NCBI GenBank assembly: GCA_012959805.1
Contig: DUCN01000054.1
Location: 42,092 to 106,091, forward strand
Source of the DNA: Myxococcales bacterium
GTDB lineage: Bacteria > Myxococcota_A > UBA9160 > UBA4427
Length of the DNA stretch: 64,000 nt
Direction: 5' to 3'
Under the pieces are notes generated by a model that searched no databases, was not told the origin of the DNA, and saw nothing but the letters and a program-made list of their open reading frames with translations. Of this stretch, positions 17,613-26,364 are shown piece by piece (within the stretch, counting starts at the first letter, position 1; each line of letters opens with the position of its first letter). Position numbers and translations under genes: made by a program.

Positions 17613-18203
17613 TCAGGTCACTTCCAGTGCGCGCGCCATCACGATCTTCCCGGAACGCACCAGCTCGACGATCCTCTCTTCGTCCAATAGCGAGATAATG
17701 GCGTCCAGTTTGTCGCTGGCACCGAATACGCGAAGGATGAGGCTCTGCGCCGCATAGTCGACGACTCTGGCGTTGAAGTGTTCCGCAATCTCGAGGACGT
17801 CGCGTCGCACATCTCCCGCGCATCGGATCTTGATCAGGGCGATTTCTGTTTCGAATCGATCTGTGGCGGTGTGATCGAGGGCGTGTACGACGTCGACGAG
17901 CTTTGTCAGCTGCTTGATCATCTGCTCGAGAATCGCTGGATCCCCGGAACACGTCACCGTCATGCGCGAGAACCCGGTTTTGGCTCCAGGGCTCACGACG
18001 AGGCTCTCGATGTTGTAACCGCGACGCGAAAAGACCATCGAAACGCGCACCAGAACACCCGGAGCGTTTCGAACGAGTAGGGCGATGGTGTGCAGGGCTT
18101 TCGAGGACTCGGGCGATTTGAGCACTCCCATCCGATTCTGAAGCGCGGTCGGCGTCGCAGCGGGCTTCATTGATGTCGTCTGGCCGGGAGTCGGGCTGCT
18201 CAT
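17613..18203 (-). CDS. ilvH: Acetolactate synthase small (regulatory) subunit
   Basis: A 196-residue protein. The ACT domain begins around LHTIALLVRNAPGVLVRVSM and includes RRGYNIESLVV, the valine-binding site of the regulatory subunit. The second, C-terminal domain contains the RCAGDVRRDVLEIAEHFNA and FGASDKLDAIISLLDE regions. The start is ATG 18203 with AAGGAA eight bases upstream. It lies 69 bases after the catalytic subunit on the same strand, an ilvBH arrangement. It confers feedback control by branched-chain amino acids. The ~35 residues before the ACT domain are long and poorly conserved. Confidence 0.95.
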   Translation of the reverse strand: MSSPTPGQTTSMKPAATPTALQNRMGVLKSPESSKALHTIALLVRNAPGVLVRVSMVFSRRGYNIESLVVSPGAKTGFSRMTVTCSGDPAILEQMIKQLTKLVDVVHALDHTATDRFETEIALIKIRCAGDVRRDVLEIAEHFNARVVDYAAQSLILRVFGASDKLDAIISLLDEERIVELVRSGKIVMARALEVT

Positions 18204-18272
18204 TCTCGAATTTCCTTCTTCGCGATTCGAATGAATCACCGGATGTGAGGGGCCGCGGGTGGGCGGTGCGTT

Positions 18273-19997
18273 CTACGTGCTGCCCGACGGCTTGGCGAGG
18301 GGGCCCTTCGGCTTCTCGATGATCATCCCGCTGAGCGGCGCACCGGATGGAATCATCGGAAAGACATTGTCTTCCTTCACGACCTCGGCGACAACGACGC
18401 ACGGCCCTTCGTCATAGTCATGCGCTTCGGCGAGCACGCGATCAACATCGGCGGGGCGTCGAATCCGCAAGGCCTTGACGCCATAGGCCTGAGCCAGTTT
18501 CACAAAATCGGGATTGCCGACGAGGTCGACACCTGAAATTCGATTGTCGTAAAAGAGTTCCTGCCATTGCCGCACCATGCCCAGGAAGTTGTTGTTGATG
18601 ATCAGGCATTTCGTCGGCTTCTTGTGGATGGCGGCCGTGGCCAGCTCCGCTTGGGTCATCTGAAACCCGCCATCACCGACGATGGCCCAGACCTTCTTAT
18701 CGGGGCAGCCGAATTGTGCGCCAATCGCGGCTGGAAAACCAAAGCCCATGGTTCCCGCGCCACCCGACGAAATCCAATGTCGGTTCGTCGTTGAAAGACA
18801 GAACTGCGCCGCCCACATCTGATGTTGGCCGACGTCGGTCGTGATGATCGCGTTGCCTTGGGTCAGCGCGTTGAGGCGATCGAGGACATGTTGGGTCCGA
18901 AGTCCACCCTGTTTGGCGTACTTCAGGGGATATTTTTTTCGCCAGACATTGCACTGCCGGAGCCATTGCTCGGTGTCGGCTGGCTGAATCTGGGGAACGA
19001 GTTCATCAAGCACGAGACGTGCATCGCCGGCTATCGCCACATCGGGCTGCACCATCTTTCCAAACTCGGACGGGTCGATGTCGATATGAATCTTGGCTGC
19101 GCCGAGACAGAACTCGTCGAGCTTACTGGTAATCCGATCATCCCAGCGTGCGCCGATTGCCATGATGCAGTCGCAGGCATCGACGGCCTTGTTTGCATAG
19201 GCGGTGCCGTGCATCCCGAGCATGCCCAGATGCAGGGGATGGGTTTCATCGGCGGCGCCCTTGCCGAGAAGGGTATTGACGATGGGCGCGCGCAGCATTT
19301 CGGCCAGGCGAATGACCGCTTTGCCAGCGTTGGAGATGACCGCTCCATGTCCGACATAAAGCACCGGGCGTTTCGAAGCATTCAGGATCGCCGCTGCCTC
19401 TCGAATATCATCGGGGTCGCCGTTGGTCGGCACCGTGTAGCCGGGCAGGTCGATATCATCGACAAACGGGGCATCGCACGGTCCCTGTGTCACGTCCTTT
19501 GGAAGGTCGAGAAGGACGGGACCGGGGCGGCCGGAGGTCGCGATGTAGAAGGCTTCGCGCGTCGCACGTGGAATATCCGCGCCATCCTTCAGGAGGTAGC
19601 TGTGTTTCACAACGGCATAGGTGATGCCTGTGACGTCGGCTTCCTGAAAGCCATCCTTTCCGAGCATTGAAGAAATCGTCTGACCAGTGAGGACAATGAT
19701 GGGGATCGAGTCCATATGCGAGGTAAGAAGGCCGGTCACGATATTGGTCGCGCCGGGCCCCGAGGTCACGAGCACGACGCCCGGTTTGCCCGAGGCGCGC
19801 GCGTACCCGTCGGCCATGTGCGCGGCGCCCTGTTCGTGGCGAACCAGGATCAGCTCAATACTGGAATCCACCAGCGCATCGAAAATCGGCATTGCGGCCC
19901 CACCGGAGTAGCCAAAGATGTATTCGACGCCTTCGCGTTCGAGGCATTGAATCAGTTTTTGGGCGCCGGTCGGCGGGGCAGGCAGCTCGGGTTCCAT
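18273..19997 (-). CDS. ilvB: Acetolactate synthase large (catalytic) subunit
   Basis: A 574-residue thiamine-diphosphate enzyme catalysing the first shared step of valine, leucine and isoleucine synthesis. The N-terminal domain has the catalytic Glu in RHEQGAAHMADGYARA, followed by SGPGATNIVTGL and SMLGKDGFQEADV. The TPP motif GDGGFQMTQAEL...NNNFLG is near residue 445-475. It pairs with the regulatory subunit downstream. Its promoter must lie in the long intergenic region at 19998-20574, which includes an AT-rich patch. Length and motifs are those of a full ALS. Confidence 0.97.
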   Translation of the reverse strand: MEPELPAPPTGAQKLIQCLEREGVEYIFGYSGGAAMPIFDALVDSSIELILVRHEQGAAHMADGYARASGKPGVVLVTSGPGATNIVTGLLTSHMDSIPIIVLTGQTISSMLGKDGFQEADVTGITYAVVKHSYLLKDGADIPRATREAFYIATSGRPGPVLLDLPKDVTQGPCDAPFVDDIDLPGYTVPTNGDPDDIREAAAILNASKRPVLYVGHGAVISNAGKAVIRLAEMLRAPIVNTLLGKGAADETHPLHLGMLGMHGTAYANKAVDACDCIMAIGARWDDRITSKLDEFCLGAAKIHIDIDPSEFGKMVQPDVAIAGDARLVLDELVPQIQPADTEQWLRQCNVWRKKYPLKYAKQGGLRTQHVLDRLNALTQGNAIITTDVGQHQMWAAQFCLSTTNRHWISSGGAGTMGFGFPAAIGAQFGCPDKKVWAIVGDGGFQMTQAELATAAIHKKPTKCLIINNNFLGMVRQWQELFYDNRISGVDLVGNPDFVKLAQAYGVKALRIRRPADVDRVLAEAHDYDEGPCVVVAEVVKEDNVFPMIPSGAPLSGMIIEKPKGPLAKPSGST

Positions 19998-20574
19998 TGG
20001 GTCGTTTCTCGTCTGATCTCTCTCGTGGTGTTCGAGATGTCGTGATGGGGGGCGATGTCCCGGCGATGCACCCCTGGCACGGGGTTACAGGCAGAGATTT
20101 TTTTGAACTCTGAAATATGGCATAAAATGATCAAAAATCCATACGAACACTGTTTGTATCGGTAGAAATAGGAAATATTTGATAAAGAATTCAATAAACT
20201 TTGAATCGGATGGAAATACATTCACATTTAGCGACTTTAAAATATCTTTCTGGAAGAATAATTTTTACACCTGAGAATCTGGATTGATCGTGTAGCAGGT
20301 CCAGTGTTGAGCCGAAGATAGAGGTGCATTTATGAGTGGTTCTCGGGGATTCGACGTTCCATGAAGGGCCTGCGGGGTCTTGTGCGGGGTCGTCCCGCTC
20401 GCCGACGCTGTGGCTGACCGTCTGGATTTTTACCGGGGATTCATTTCTGGCTACTCGACGCAGTGGACGCTTTGGGCAGGAGTTGGCGCGAGTCGGTAAG
20501 CTGAGGTCAATCGTTGCTGAGAGGCCAATCGGCGAGGAATCCTCTCTAGTGAATCGTGAGTTCCATCGATTGAA
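19998..20574. promoter_or_regulatory. Intergenic region with AT-rich patch (divergent promoters)
   Basis: About 577 bases between divergently oriented ilvB and the small membrane protein. Bases ~20095-20300 are strikingly AT-rich compared with the GC-rich flanks. No gene with a family match is seen here. The AT-rich part is a likely promoter region for ilvB and could hold a leader or attenuator; I could not identify a specific leader peptide or riboswitch. Confidence 0.45.
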
Positions 20575-20868
20575 TTGGATGGACCAGGGGGCAAGACATT
20601 GGGTGAGCGTGAAGAAAACGAGGAGCGGCATCAACGCTCGGGCCGCGGCCGGAGCTGGATCGCGGCCTTTTTTGTAGTGCTGATCATCGGGCTCGCGAGC
20701 CCTGTCACGGCGGACGAGTACGAAGAGGATAATGCGGGTCACCCGGTTCGTGTGCTTGCCTACGTCCTCTACCCCGTCGGTGTTGTGATCGACTACGTGC
20801 TGATGCGTCCCGCCCATTGGTTGGTCAGCCATGAGCCTCTGAAAACCTTCTTTGGCCACGAAGACTGA
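20575..20868 (+). CDS. Small membrane protein next to lptC
   Basis: A protein of at most 97 residues with a hydrophobic segment near 30-48 (WIAAFFVVLIIGLASPVTA) that could be a signal peptide or anchor. It is followed by HPVRVLAYVLYPVGVVIDYV and the end motif HWLVSHEPLKTFFGHED. That tail is compact and patterned like a conserved family. The start is uncertain (TTG 20575 or a later codon). It ends six bases before lptC, so it is probably part of the LPS-export operon. No function is known to me. Confidence 0.6.
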   Translation: MDGPGGKTLGEREENEERHQRSGRGRSWIAAFFVVLIIGLASPVTADEYEEDNAGHPVRVLAYVLYPVGVVIDYVLMRPAHWLVSHEPLKTFFGHED

Positions 20869-20874
20869 TCTACA

Positions 20875-21444
20875 ATGAGGAGGATGATCAACCTCCGGGC
20901 GACGCTGTGCGCTGTTGGCTTTCTCGCTGCGCTCGGTGCTGGCGGCGCTGTATTCTCGTTTCCCGCCGAAGTCCAAGCAGGAGTCCCGGATCTCGGATGG
21001 CTCGAAGGAGACTTGGGCCAGGTCCTGAACGTTCGAGGAATGACCTTTGTGGCCAGCGAGGCGTCCTCCAATGAGTTCATTTTACGCGCGGACATCGCGC
21101 GCTTCTACCCGGACCGTCAGGTCGCCGATCTCGAGATCGTTCACGTCGAAGTCGCACCGGGGTTGGACCGGGTCGGCTTCGAAATGCGCTGCGATGTAGG
21201 CCAACTGAATCTTTCGACCCAGGATTTAGTGGCCGAGGGCAACGTGGTCGGCACGATTGAGGGCGGTCGTCGCTTTGAGGCGCTCTGGGTAGTCTATGAT
21301 GAGGCCAAGGGTGTTCTCTACACAGACGACCCGGTCTTGATCGTGGATGAGGATGGACGCTACCGAGGGGGCGGCTTCCGATATTTAGTCAATGAGCAGC
21401 GCTTTCGCCTCCTGGGCGGAGCCAGCATCGTACAGGATCCATGA
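20875..21444 (+). CDS. lptC: LPS export protein LptC
   Basis: A 189-residue protein with an N-terminal hydrophobic anchor (residues 7-30) followed by a periplasmic domain of repeated beta strands. The region from about 45 (VRGMTFVASEASSNEFILRA) and ...LSTQDLVAEGNVVGTIEGGR fits the LptC jellyroll. LptC links the LptB2FG transporter to the LptA bridge. The lptC-lptA-lptB order with four-base overlaps is the classical cluster and supports the call more than sequence identity does. The start ATG 20875 overlaps its own GAGGAGG; ATG 20884 is an alternative. Confidence 0.85.
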   Translation: MRRMINLRATLCAVGFLAALGAGGAVFSFPAEVQAGVPDLGWLEGDLGQVLNVRGMTFVASEASSNEFILRADIARFYPDRQVADLEIVHVEVAPGLDRVGFEMRCDVGQLNLSTQDLVAEGNVVGTIEGGRRFEALWVVYDEAKGVLYTDDPVLIVDEDGRYRGGGFRYLVNEQRFRLLGGASIVQDP

Positions 21445-22574
21445 TTCGATTCCGCCGCGCCGATTCGCACTTCGATTCATTTCGCGTTCACCTGCCCATC
21501 GCGGTTTTGGTGGCCGGATTGGTGCTGTTGCCGATGATGCTTGGATCGAGTCGAGTCTTGGCAGCGTCGGCGAACTGCTCTGCCGCAGGTACGTCCACGG
21601 CTCCAACGGCGAGTGTTGCCGTCGCTCCATTCGTCGGAGAAAAAGAGGCGCTCGCAATTTCAAAGGCACTGGGCGACGAGTTGGCGCGAACGTCGATCGA
21701 GCGCTTGATCGCTCCCGGTGACTTCGTCGCCGAGCGCGTATTCGAGCCCAGCGCGACTGAGGTCAGGCGTTGGGCCTATAACTCAGCCGTTGATGCGATC
21801 GTCGTTGGCCGAGTCTACTCGACCGGAAATGACGCTCCGCAGACGCGAATTATCGAGACCGTGCTTCGCTCTGGCCATTCGGGTGCCGCGCTCTCACGCC
21901 ACGAAGTCTCGACGCATGCCAGAGCGGGGTATCAGGAAGCCGTCCAGGAACTCGCTCTCTTGATTCTGGGCGACCTGGGAATTTCACCGGCCGCCAGCGA
22001 CTGTGGGTCGACCGACGGGCGGTCGAGCGGAGCAGCCAGCACGGCCCCGTCGCCATCGGTCACTGCGACCGGGGCGCTGCACGATCGACCCGACGCAGCC
22101 GCGAATGGCGATCTGGCTTCCATCTTTTCCTCTTCGGAATTTCGCTCAGATGCCCCAATCGAGATCAATGCAGAAGAGGCGGAGATCATTTCGCACGCAG
22201 ACGGACGTCGACTGATTTTTCAGCGCAACGTGCATGTTAGGCAGGGCAATATTGAGCTGCGCAGTGATCGACTCGAAGCGTATTACCAAAAGGGTGAGTC
22301 CGAGCCTCGGGAGCTTCTCGCGGAGGGAAACGTTCTGATCGTACAAGACGATCGTCGCGCCAAATGCGACAGCGCAACCTATCTGCGGAAGGCCAGTCGG
22401 CTGATCTGCGATGGTAATGCCGAATTGGTTCAGGGCTGCGACATCGTGCGAGGCGAATCGATTAAATTTGATTTGGCCGGAAATAACGCGGTGGTCGATG
22501 GGGCGGCTTCGATTGTGATCGAACCGAAGCGCGACGGGCCATCGACCTGCATCGCGGACCAGGAGGATCAGTGA
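21441..22574 (+). CDS. lptA: LptA-domain protein with N-terminal TolB-like domain
   Basis: A 377-residue protein, about twice the usual LptA length. Residues 235-365 form the LptA/OstA beta-jellyroll: VRQGNIELRSDRLEAYYQKG, ELLAEGNVLIVQDDRRAKCD and LVQGCDIVRGESIKFDLAGN. Residues ~55-180, after a signal or anchor segment, resemble the N-terminal domain of TolB/CsgG-type periplasmic proteins (VAVAPFVGEKEALAISKALG, VDAIVVGRVYSTG). A low-complexity linker joins the two. Overlap of four bases with lptC and with lptB fixes its place in LPS transport. The extra domain might anchor the bridge to another envelope complex; this is inference. Confidence 0.82.
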   Translation: MIRFRRADSHFDSFRVHLPIAVLVAGLVLLPMMLGSSRVLAASANCSAAGTSTAPTASVAVAPFVGEKEALAISKALGDELARTSIERLIAPGDFVAERVFEPSATEVRRWAYNSAVDAIVVGRVYSTGNDAPQTRIIETVLRSGHSGAALSRHEVSTHARAGYQEAVQELALLILGDLGISPAASDCGSTDGRSSGAASTAPSPSVTATGALHDRPDAAANGDLASIFSSSEFRSDAPIEINAEEAEIISHADGRRLIFQRNVHVRQGNIELRSDRLEAYYQKGESEPRELLAEGNVLIVQDDRRAKCDSATYLRKASRLICDGNAELVQGCDIVRGESIKFDLAGNNAVVDGAASIVIEPKRDGPSTCIADQEDQ

Positions 22575-23302
22575 ATCTCGAAATTCTTTCGGCCGTTGGT
22601 CTAGTCAAGCGCTATGGCGAGAAGGTCGCGGTCAGCGGGATCGACCTCGAAGTCCGGCCCGCCGAGGTCGTTGGGCTATTAGGTCCAAATGGTGCGGGCA
22701 AGACGACGACATTCAACATGATTGCGGGCAGTATCCGTCCCACCGAGGGCAAGGTTCTTATCGGGGATCTGGAGATCACCGATCGACCGATGTACCGGCG
22801 CGCTCGGATGGGCATTACCTATTTGCCCCAGGAAGCTTCAATCTTTCGGAAGCTCACCGTGGCGGATAATGTTGGCGCAATTCTCGAAACTGTTGAAAGT
22901 AATCGCGCTCGGCGCAAGGAGCGGCTCGTCGAGTTGCTTGCGGAACTGGGTCTCACCGACCGAGCGAATCGAAAGGGCGCAGACCTATCAGGCGGCGAAC
23001 GTCGACGCGTCGAAATTACACGTGCGCTCGTTCTCGACCCGAAATTCATGTTGCTCGACGAACCTTTCGCAGGGGTCGATCCAATCGCGGTGATCGATAT
23101 CCAGAAGATCATCGAACAACTCCGCGATCGCGGGATTGGCGTCATCATTACAGATCATAATGTGCGCGAGACCTTGTCGATCTGTGATCGTGCATACATC
23201 ATCAAGGACGGATCAATTTTGCGACATGGAACGCCCGCGGAAATCACCGAAGACCCCGAAGTTCGCGAGGTGTATCTGGGGAAAAACTTCAGTTTGAACT
23301 GA
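22571..23302 (+). CDS. lptB: LPS export ABC transporter ATPase
   Basis: A 243-residue ABC ATPase. Walker A is GPNGAGKT at residues 38-45, the Q-loop YLPQEASIFRKL, the signature LSGGERRRVEI and Walker B MLLDEPFAGVDP, followed by the H-loop ITDHNVRETL. The C-terminal ...EVREVYLGKNF is typical of LptB. It powers extraction of LPS from the inner membrane with LptF and LptG, which are not in this window. GTG 22571 overlaps the lptA stop. Confidence 0.96.
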   Translation: MNLEILSAVGLVKRYGEKVAVSGIDLEVRPAEVVGLLGPNGAGKTTTFNMIAGSIRPTEGKVLIGDLEITDRPMYRRARMGITYLPQEASIFRKLTVADNVGAILETVESNRARRKERLVELLAELGLTDRANRKGADLSGGERRRVEITRALVLDPKFMLLDEPFAGVDPIAVIDIQKIIEQLRDRGIGVIITDHNVRETLSICDRAYIIKDGSILRHGTPAEITEDPEVREVYLGKNFSLN

Positions 23303-23573
23303 AACAGAGAAATTAGGCAGCACGTTCATGGCGACGCAGTCAGCGACCCCGGGGGCCCCGTTCTGTCCTTATACTTCCCGGTGCCGGAATGTTCGATCAG
23401 TCCCCGGCGTGATGAGGCATTCTATGTCTCAAGAGATCGCGTCGAGAGGACGCGAAGTAGGTACAGAAGGCGGGAATACGGCAAAAATATTCGAAGCGTG
23501 ATAAAGCTCAAGCGCAGCGAAAGTCGATCCCACACCGAAGTGCAATGAAAGTGAACAGGGTACGAAGGATTTC

Positions 23574-25127
23574 ATGGCTCTCGAGCTGAAACAACAACTC
23601 CGACTTTCGCAGCAGCTGGTGATGACGCCTCAGCTGCAGCAAGCGATCAAGATGCTCCAGCTCAATCGCTTGGAATTGGCCAATCTCGTTCACCAGGAGC
23701 TTCAAGAAAATCCTGTCCTTGAAGAGTCGGACATCGAAGAAGAAACCCAGGCCGAACGCGAGGATGCATCGCCGGAAGAGATCGATGGCGGCGAAGAACA
23801 AGCCGGGGACACGGCAGAGGACGCCGATGGCGGAGCAGTCGAGGAGCTGGGTACGCTCGACGAGTTTCCGGCCGACGGTGAGGGGAATCTCAGTGCTGCG
23901 GACGGCGATGAGCCAGTTCAGTCCGATGCCGAGACTATCGCGGATGTCGAATGGGAGTCGTATCTCGAAAGTAATCCGCTGACCGGTCTCGAAAGCCGTG
24001 GACTCTCTGACGACGACCGCCCCTCGATCGAGGCGACCTATGCACGCCGACCGAGTCTGGGAGAGCATCTCGAATGGCAGTTGCAGGTCACCGACCTGGC
24101 ACCGCGCGGAATCGAGATCGCGAGTTGGATCATCGGCAACCTTGACGATCGCGGATTTCTCCGCGCGACGATCGAAGAACTGGCTCGCCAGGCCAATGCC
24201 GGCGAATCCGAAGTCGAGGAAATTCTCAAAACCATTCAGTCGCTCGATCCCGTTGGCGTGGCGGCTCGAGATCTACGCGAATGCCTGATGCTGCAGTTGA
24301 AGGCCAAGCGCATTCGCGATCCGCTGGTTCTTGTCATCGTCGACGAATATCTGGATCTTCTCCAGAAGCGGGATTTTCGATCGCTCACACGCTTGACGGG
24401 CGCGACGCTTCGAGAAGTCGCGGACGCGGCGGAGATCGTTGGCAAACTCGAGCCGCGTCCTGGGCGCGGGTTTGGCGGCGATGACCCGGTCTACATCACC
24501 CCCGATATCTACGTGTACAAGGTCGGTGATGAGTTTCATGTTCTCTTGAATGAAGACGGGCTGCCGAAGCTCAAGATCAACTCGACATACCGTGATGTTT
24601 TGTCGAAAGAAGGATCAAAGGACCTCGAGCGAGATACGAAGAATTACGTTCAGGACAAAGTTCGGTCGGCGATGTGGCTGATCAAATCCATCCATCAACG
24701 TCAGCGCACTATCTACAAAGTCATGCAGAGCATCATCCGCTTCCAGCTCGAATTTTTCGAACTGGGCGTATCGCATCTGAAGCCGCTGAACCTTCGGGAC
24801 GTTGCCGATGACATCGAAATGCATGAGTCGACGGTGAGTCGCGTCACGACCAACAAATATGTTCATACTCCACAGGGTATTCTCGAGCTGAAATACTTCT
24901 TCAACTCGAGTATTGGTCGGGTCAACGGCGATGCCATGGCCAGCGAGAGTGTGAAGCAGAAGATTCGTACTATCATTGTAAGCGAAGATCCGATGCGCCC
25001 GATGTCGGATCAAAGAATCGCCGAGATGCTCAAGGCGGCGAACATCGATATCGCTCGGCGAACCGTGACCAAATATCGCGAGGCGATGAATATTCTCTCC
25101 TCGACGAAGCGCCGACAAATCATCTGA
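23574..25127 (+). CDS. rpoN: RNA polymerase sigma-54 factor
   Basis: A 517-residue sigma-54. The N-terminal activator-interacting region is Gln- and Leu-rich (LKQQLRLSQQLVMTPQLQQA). An acidic stretch follows, then the core-binding domain (about 150-330) and the C-terminal RpoN box RRTVTKYREAMNILSS that contacts the -24 element. The central helix-turn-helix (DDIEMHESTVSRVTTNKYV) is intact. In this window a perfect sigma-54 promoter precedes the flagellin. It lies downstream of lptB with a 271-base gap, and upstream of ptsN; the hpf gene often found between is absent. Confidence 0.97.
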   Translation: MALELKQQLRLSQQLVMTPQLQQAIKMLQLNRLELANLVHQELQENPVLEESDIEEETQAEREDASPEEIDGGEEQAGDTAEDADGGAVEELGTLDEFPADGEGNLSAADGDEPVQSDAETIADVEWESYLESNPLTGLESRGLSDDDRPSIEATYARRPSLGEHLEWQLQVTDLAPRGIEIASWIIGNLDDRGFLRATIEELARQANAGESEVEEILKTIQSLDPVGVAARDLRECLMLQLKAKRIRDPLVLVIVDEYLDLLQKRDFRSLTRLTGATLREVADAAEIVGKLEPRPGRGFGGDDPVYITPDIYVYKVGDEFHVLLNEDGLPKLKINSTYRDVLSKEGSKDLERDTKNYVQDKVRSAMWLIKSIHQRQRTIYKVMQSIIRFQLEFFELGVSHLKPLNLRDVADDIEMHESTVSRVTTNKYVHTPQGILELKYFFNSSIGRVNGDAMASESVKQKIRTIIVSEDPMRPMSDQRIAEMLKAANIDIARRTVTKYREAMNILSSTKRRQII

Positions 25128-25260
25128 GCCCAATTGCCTGGTAGTCGCCATGGCGCCACGAGGTGAGAGCCGCCGAAAGAGTTCACTCGATTTTCGCACG
25201 AAGAGGGGATAGGCGAGGCGGCGAAGCTCTGATAGAGTGCGCGCGCACCGCGGAGCTCTC

Positions 25261-25722
25261 ATGAAAATCACCGACATTCTTGTGCGCGAGGCCTCGATCC
25301 TCGATCTGAAATCCACTGCCAAGGACGATCTCCTGGCCGAAATGGCAGGTGCCCTGGCCGCCGCTGAGCCGGCGCTCGAGGCGGGTCAACTCCTGACGGT
25401 CTTGCGAGAGCGAGAAGCACTTCAGAGCACCGGCATAGGCGAAGGTGTCGCGATTCCCCATGGGAAGGTCGACGGTTTGGACCGCTTGGTCGCCGCATTT
25501 GCCCGGAGCAAAGGCGGCGTCGACTTCGATTCCATCGACGGTCGGCCGACCCAGCTTCTCTTTCTGCTCGTGGTTCCAGAGCAGTCGGGCGGCCAACATT
25601 TGAAGGCTTTGGCTCGGATTTCCCGATTCTTCCGGGATGCGAGTTTCCGCGAGAAACTCCTTGGCGCGAGTGAGCTCGAAGAGATCTTTCGCGCGATCGA
25701 AGAGGAAGACGCGAAGTTCTAG
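25261..25722 (+). CDS. ptsN: PTS IIA-type regulatory protein (EIIANtr-like)
   Basis: A 153-residue EIIA of the fructose/nitrogen type. The phosphorylatable histidine is His67 in GVAIPHGKVDG. The start ATG 25261 opens MKITDILVREAS; an upstream in-frame ATG at 25237 is less likely. The protein relays phosphate from HPr-type proteins and regulates potassium uptake, stress and nitrogen functions in other bacteria. It is followed 21 bases later by hprK, making the usual rpoN-ptsN-hprK-rapZ order of proteobacteria with a regulatory PTS. Confidence 0.93.
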   Translation: MKITDILVREASILDLKSTAKDDLLAEMAGALAAAEPALEAGQLLTVLREREALQSTGIGEGVAIPHGKVDGLDRLVAAFARSKGGVDFDSIDGRPTQLLFLLVVPEQSGGQHLKALARISRFFRDASFREKLLGASELEEIFRAIEEEDAKF

Positions 25723-25743
25723 AAAGAGGCTTGGGGGCCTTCG

Positions 25744-26364
25744 TTGGATTCCACAACCGGGACAAGCGATCCATCACAGAGTCGGTCGGATCGTCAGGCC
25801 GACGAACAGATTCACGGCTGCCTGGTCGAAGTGATGGGCATCGGTGTGCTCATTCTCGGGGCCAGTGGCGTTGGTAAGAGCGAATGCGTCATCGAACTCG
25901 TGCGACGAGGCGAGCGACTCGTGGCGGACGATGTCGTTCGCCTTCGCGCGGAATCCGAAGGAGAGCGTCCGCGCCTAATCGGTTGGTCGCCAGAACAGAT
26001 CCGCCACTATATTGAGGTGCGCGGCTTGGGCCTGCTGAGCGTTTCGGATTTATTCGGCCCGGAAGCAACGCTCGACGAATGCGAAGTCGGATTCGTGGTG
26101 CGTTTGGTCGATTGGCAGAAGGGCGGAGATTTCGAGCGAATAGGTTTGGACCGCGAGCGTGAAACGATTCTGGGTATCGAATTACCGATTATTTTGCTCC
26201 CGGTTCACGCGGCCAGCAGTCTCGCGACATTAGTCGATCTGGCAGTTCGTGATTGGCGACTCCGCGAGCGCGGTGTGAATGCTGCACGCCGACTCGACGA
26301 GCGACTCCGAGGGCGAGGTGGCATTGTGGCGAGCAAGACATTGACCGACGGGGAAGGCATTTGA
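25744..26364 (+). CDS. hprK: HPr kinase/phosphorylase, catalytic domain only
   Basis: A 206-residue protein, shorter than the ~310-residue HprK of Firmicutes. Walker A is GASGVGKS at residues 39-46, and the HprK signature EVRGLGLLSVSDLFG follows near residue 97. The N-terminal HprK domain is missing, as in alphaproteobacterial versions. Translation starts at TTG 25744 without a strong ribosome site; an internal start would lose part of the first strand. It phosphorylates and dephosphorylates the seryl site of HPr, whose gene is four genes downstream (Ser52). The stop overlaps the rapZ start. Confidence 0.9.
   Translation: MDSTTGTSDPSQSRSDRQADEQIHGCLVEVMGIGVLILGASGVGKSECVIELVRRGERLVADDVVRLRAESEGERPRLIGWSPEQIRHYIEVRGLGLLSVSDLFGPEATLDECEVGFVVRLVDWQKGGDFERIGLDRERETILGIELPIILLPVHAASSLATLVDLAVRDWRLRERGVNAARRLDERLRGRGGIVASKTLTDGEGI

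Noticed and set aside
20191..20976. A 261-residue minus-strand reading frame across 20.2-21.0 kb
   Set aside because: It overlaps lptC and the small membrane protein on the other strand, with no hydrophobic or domain pattern.
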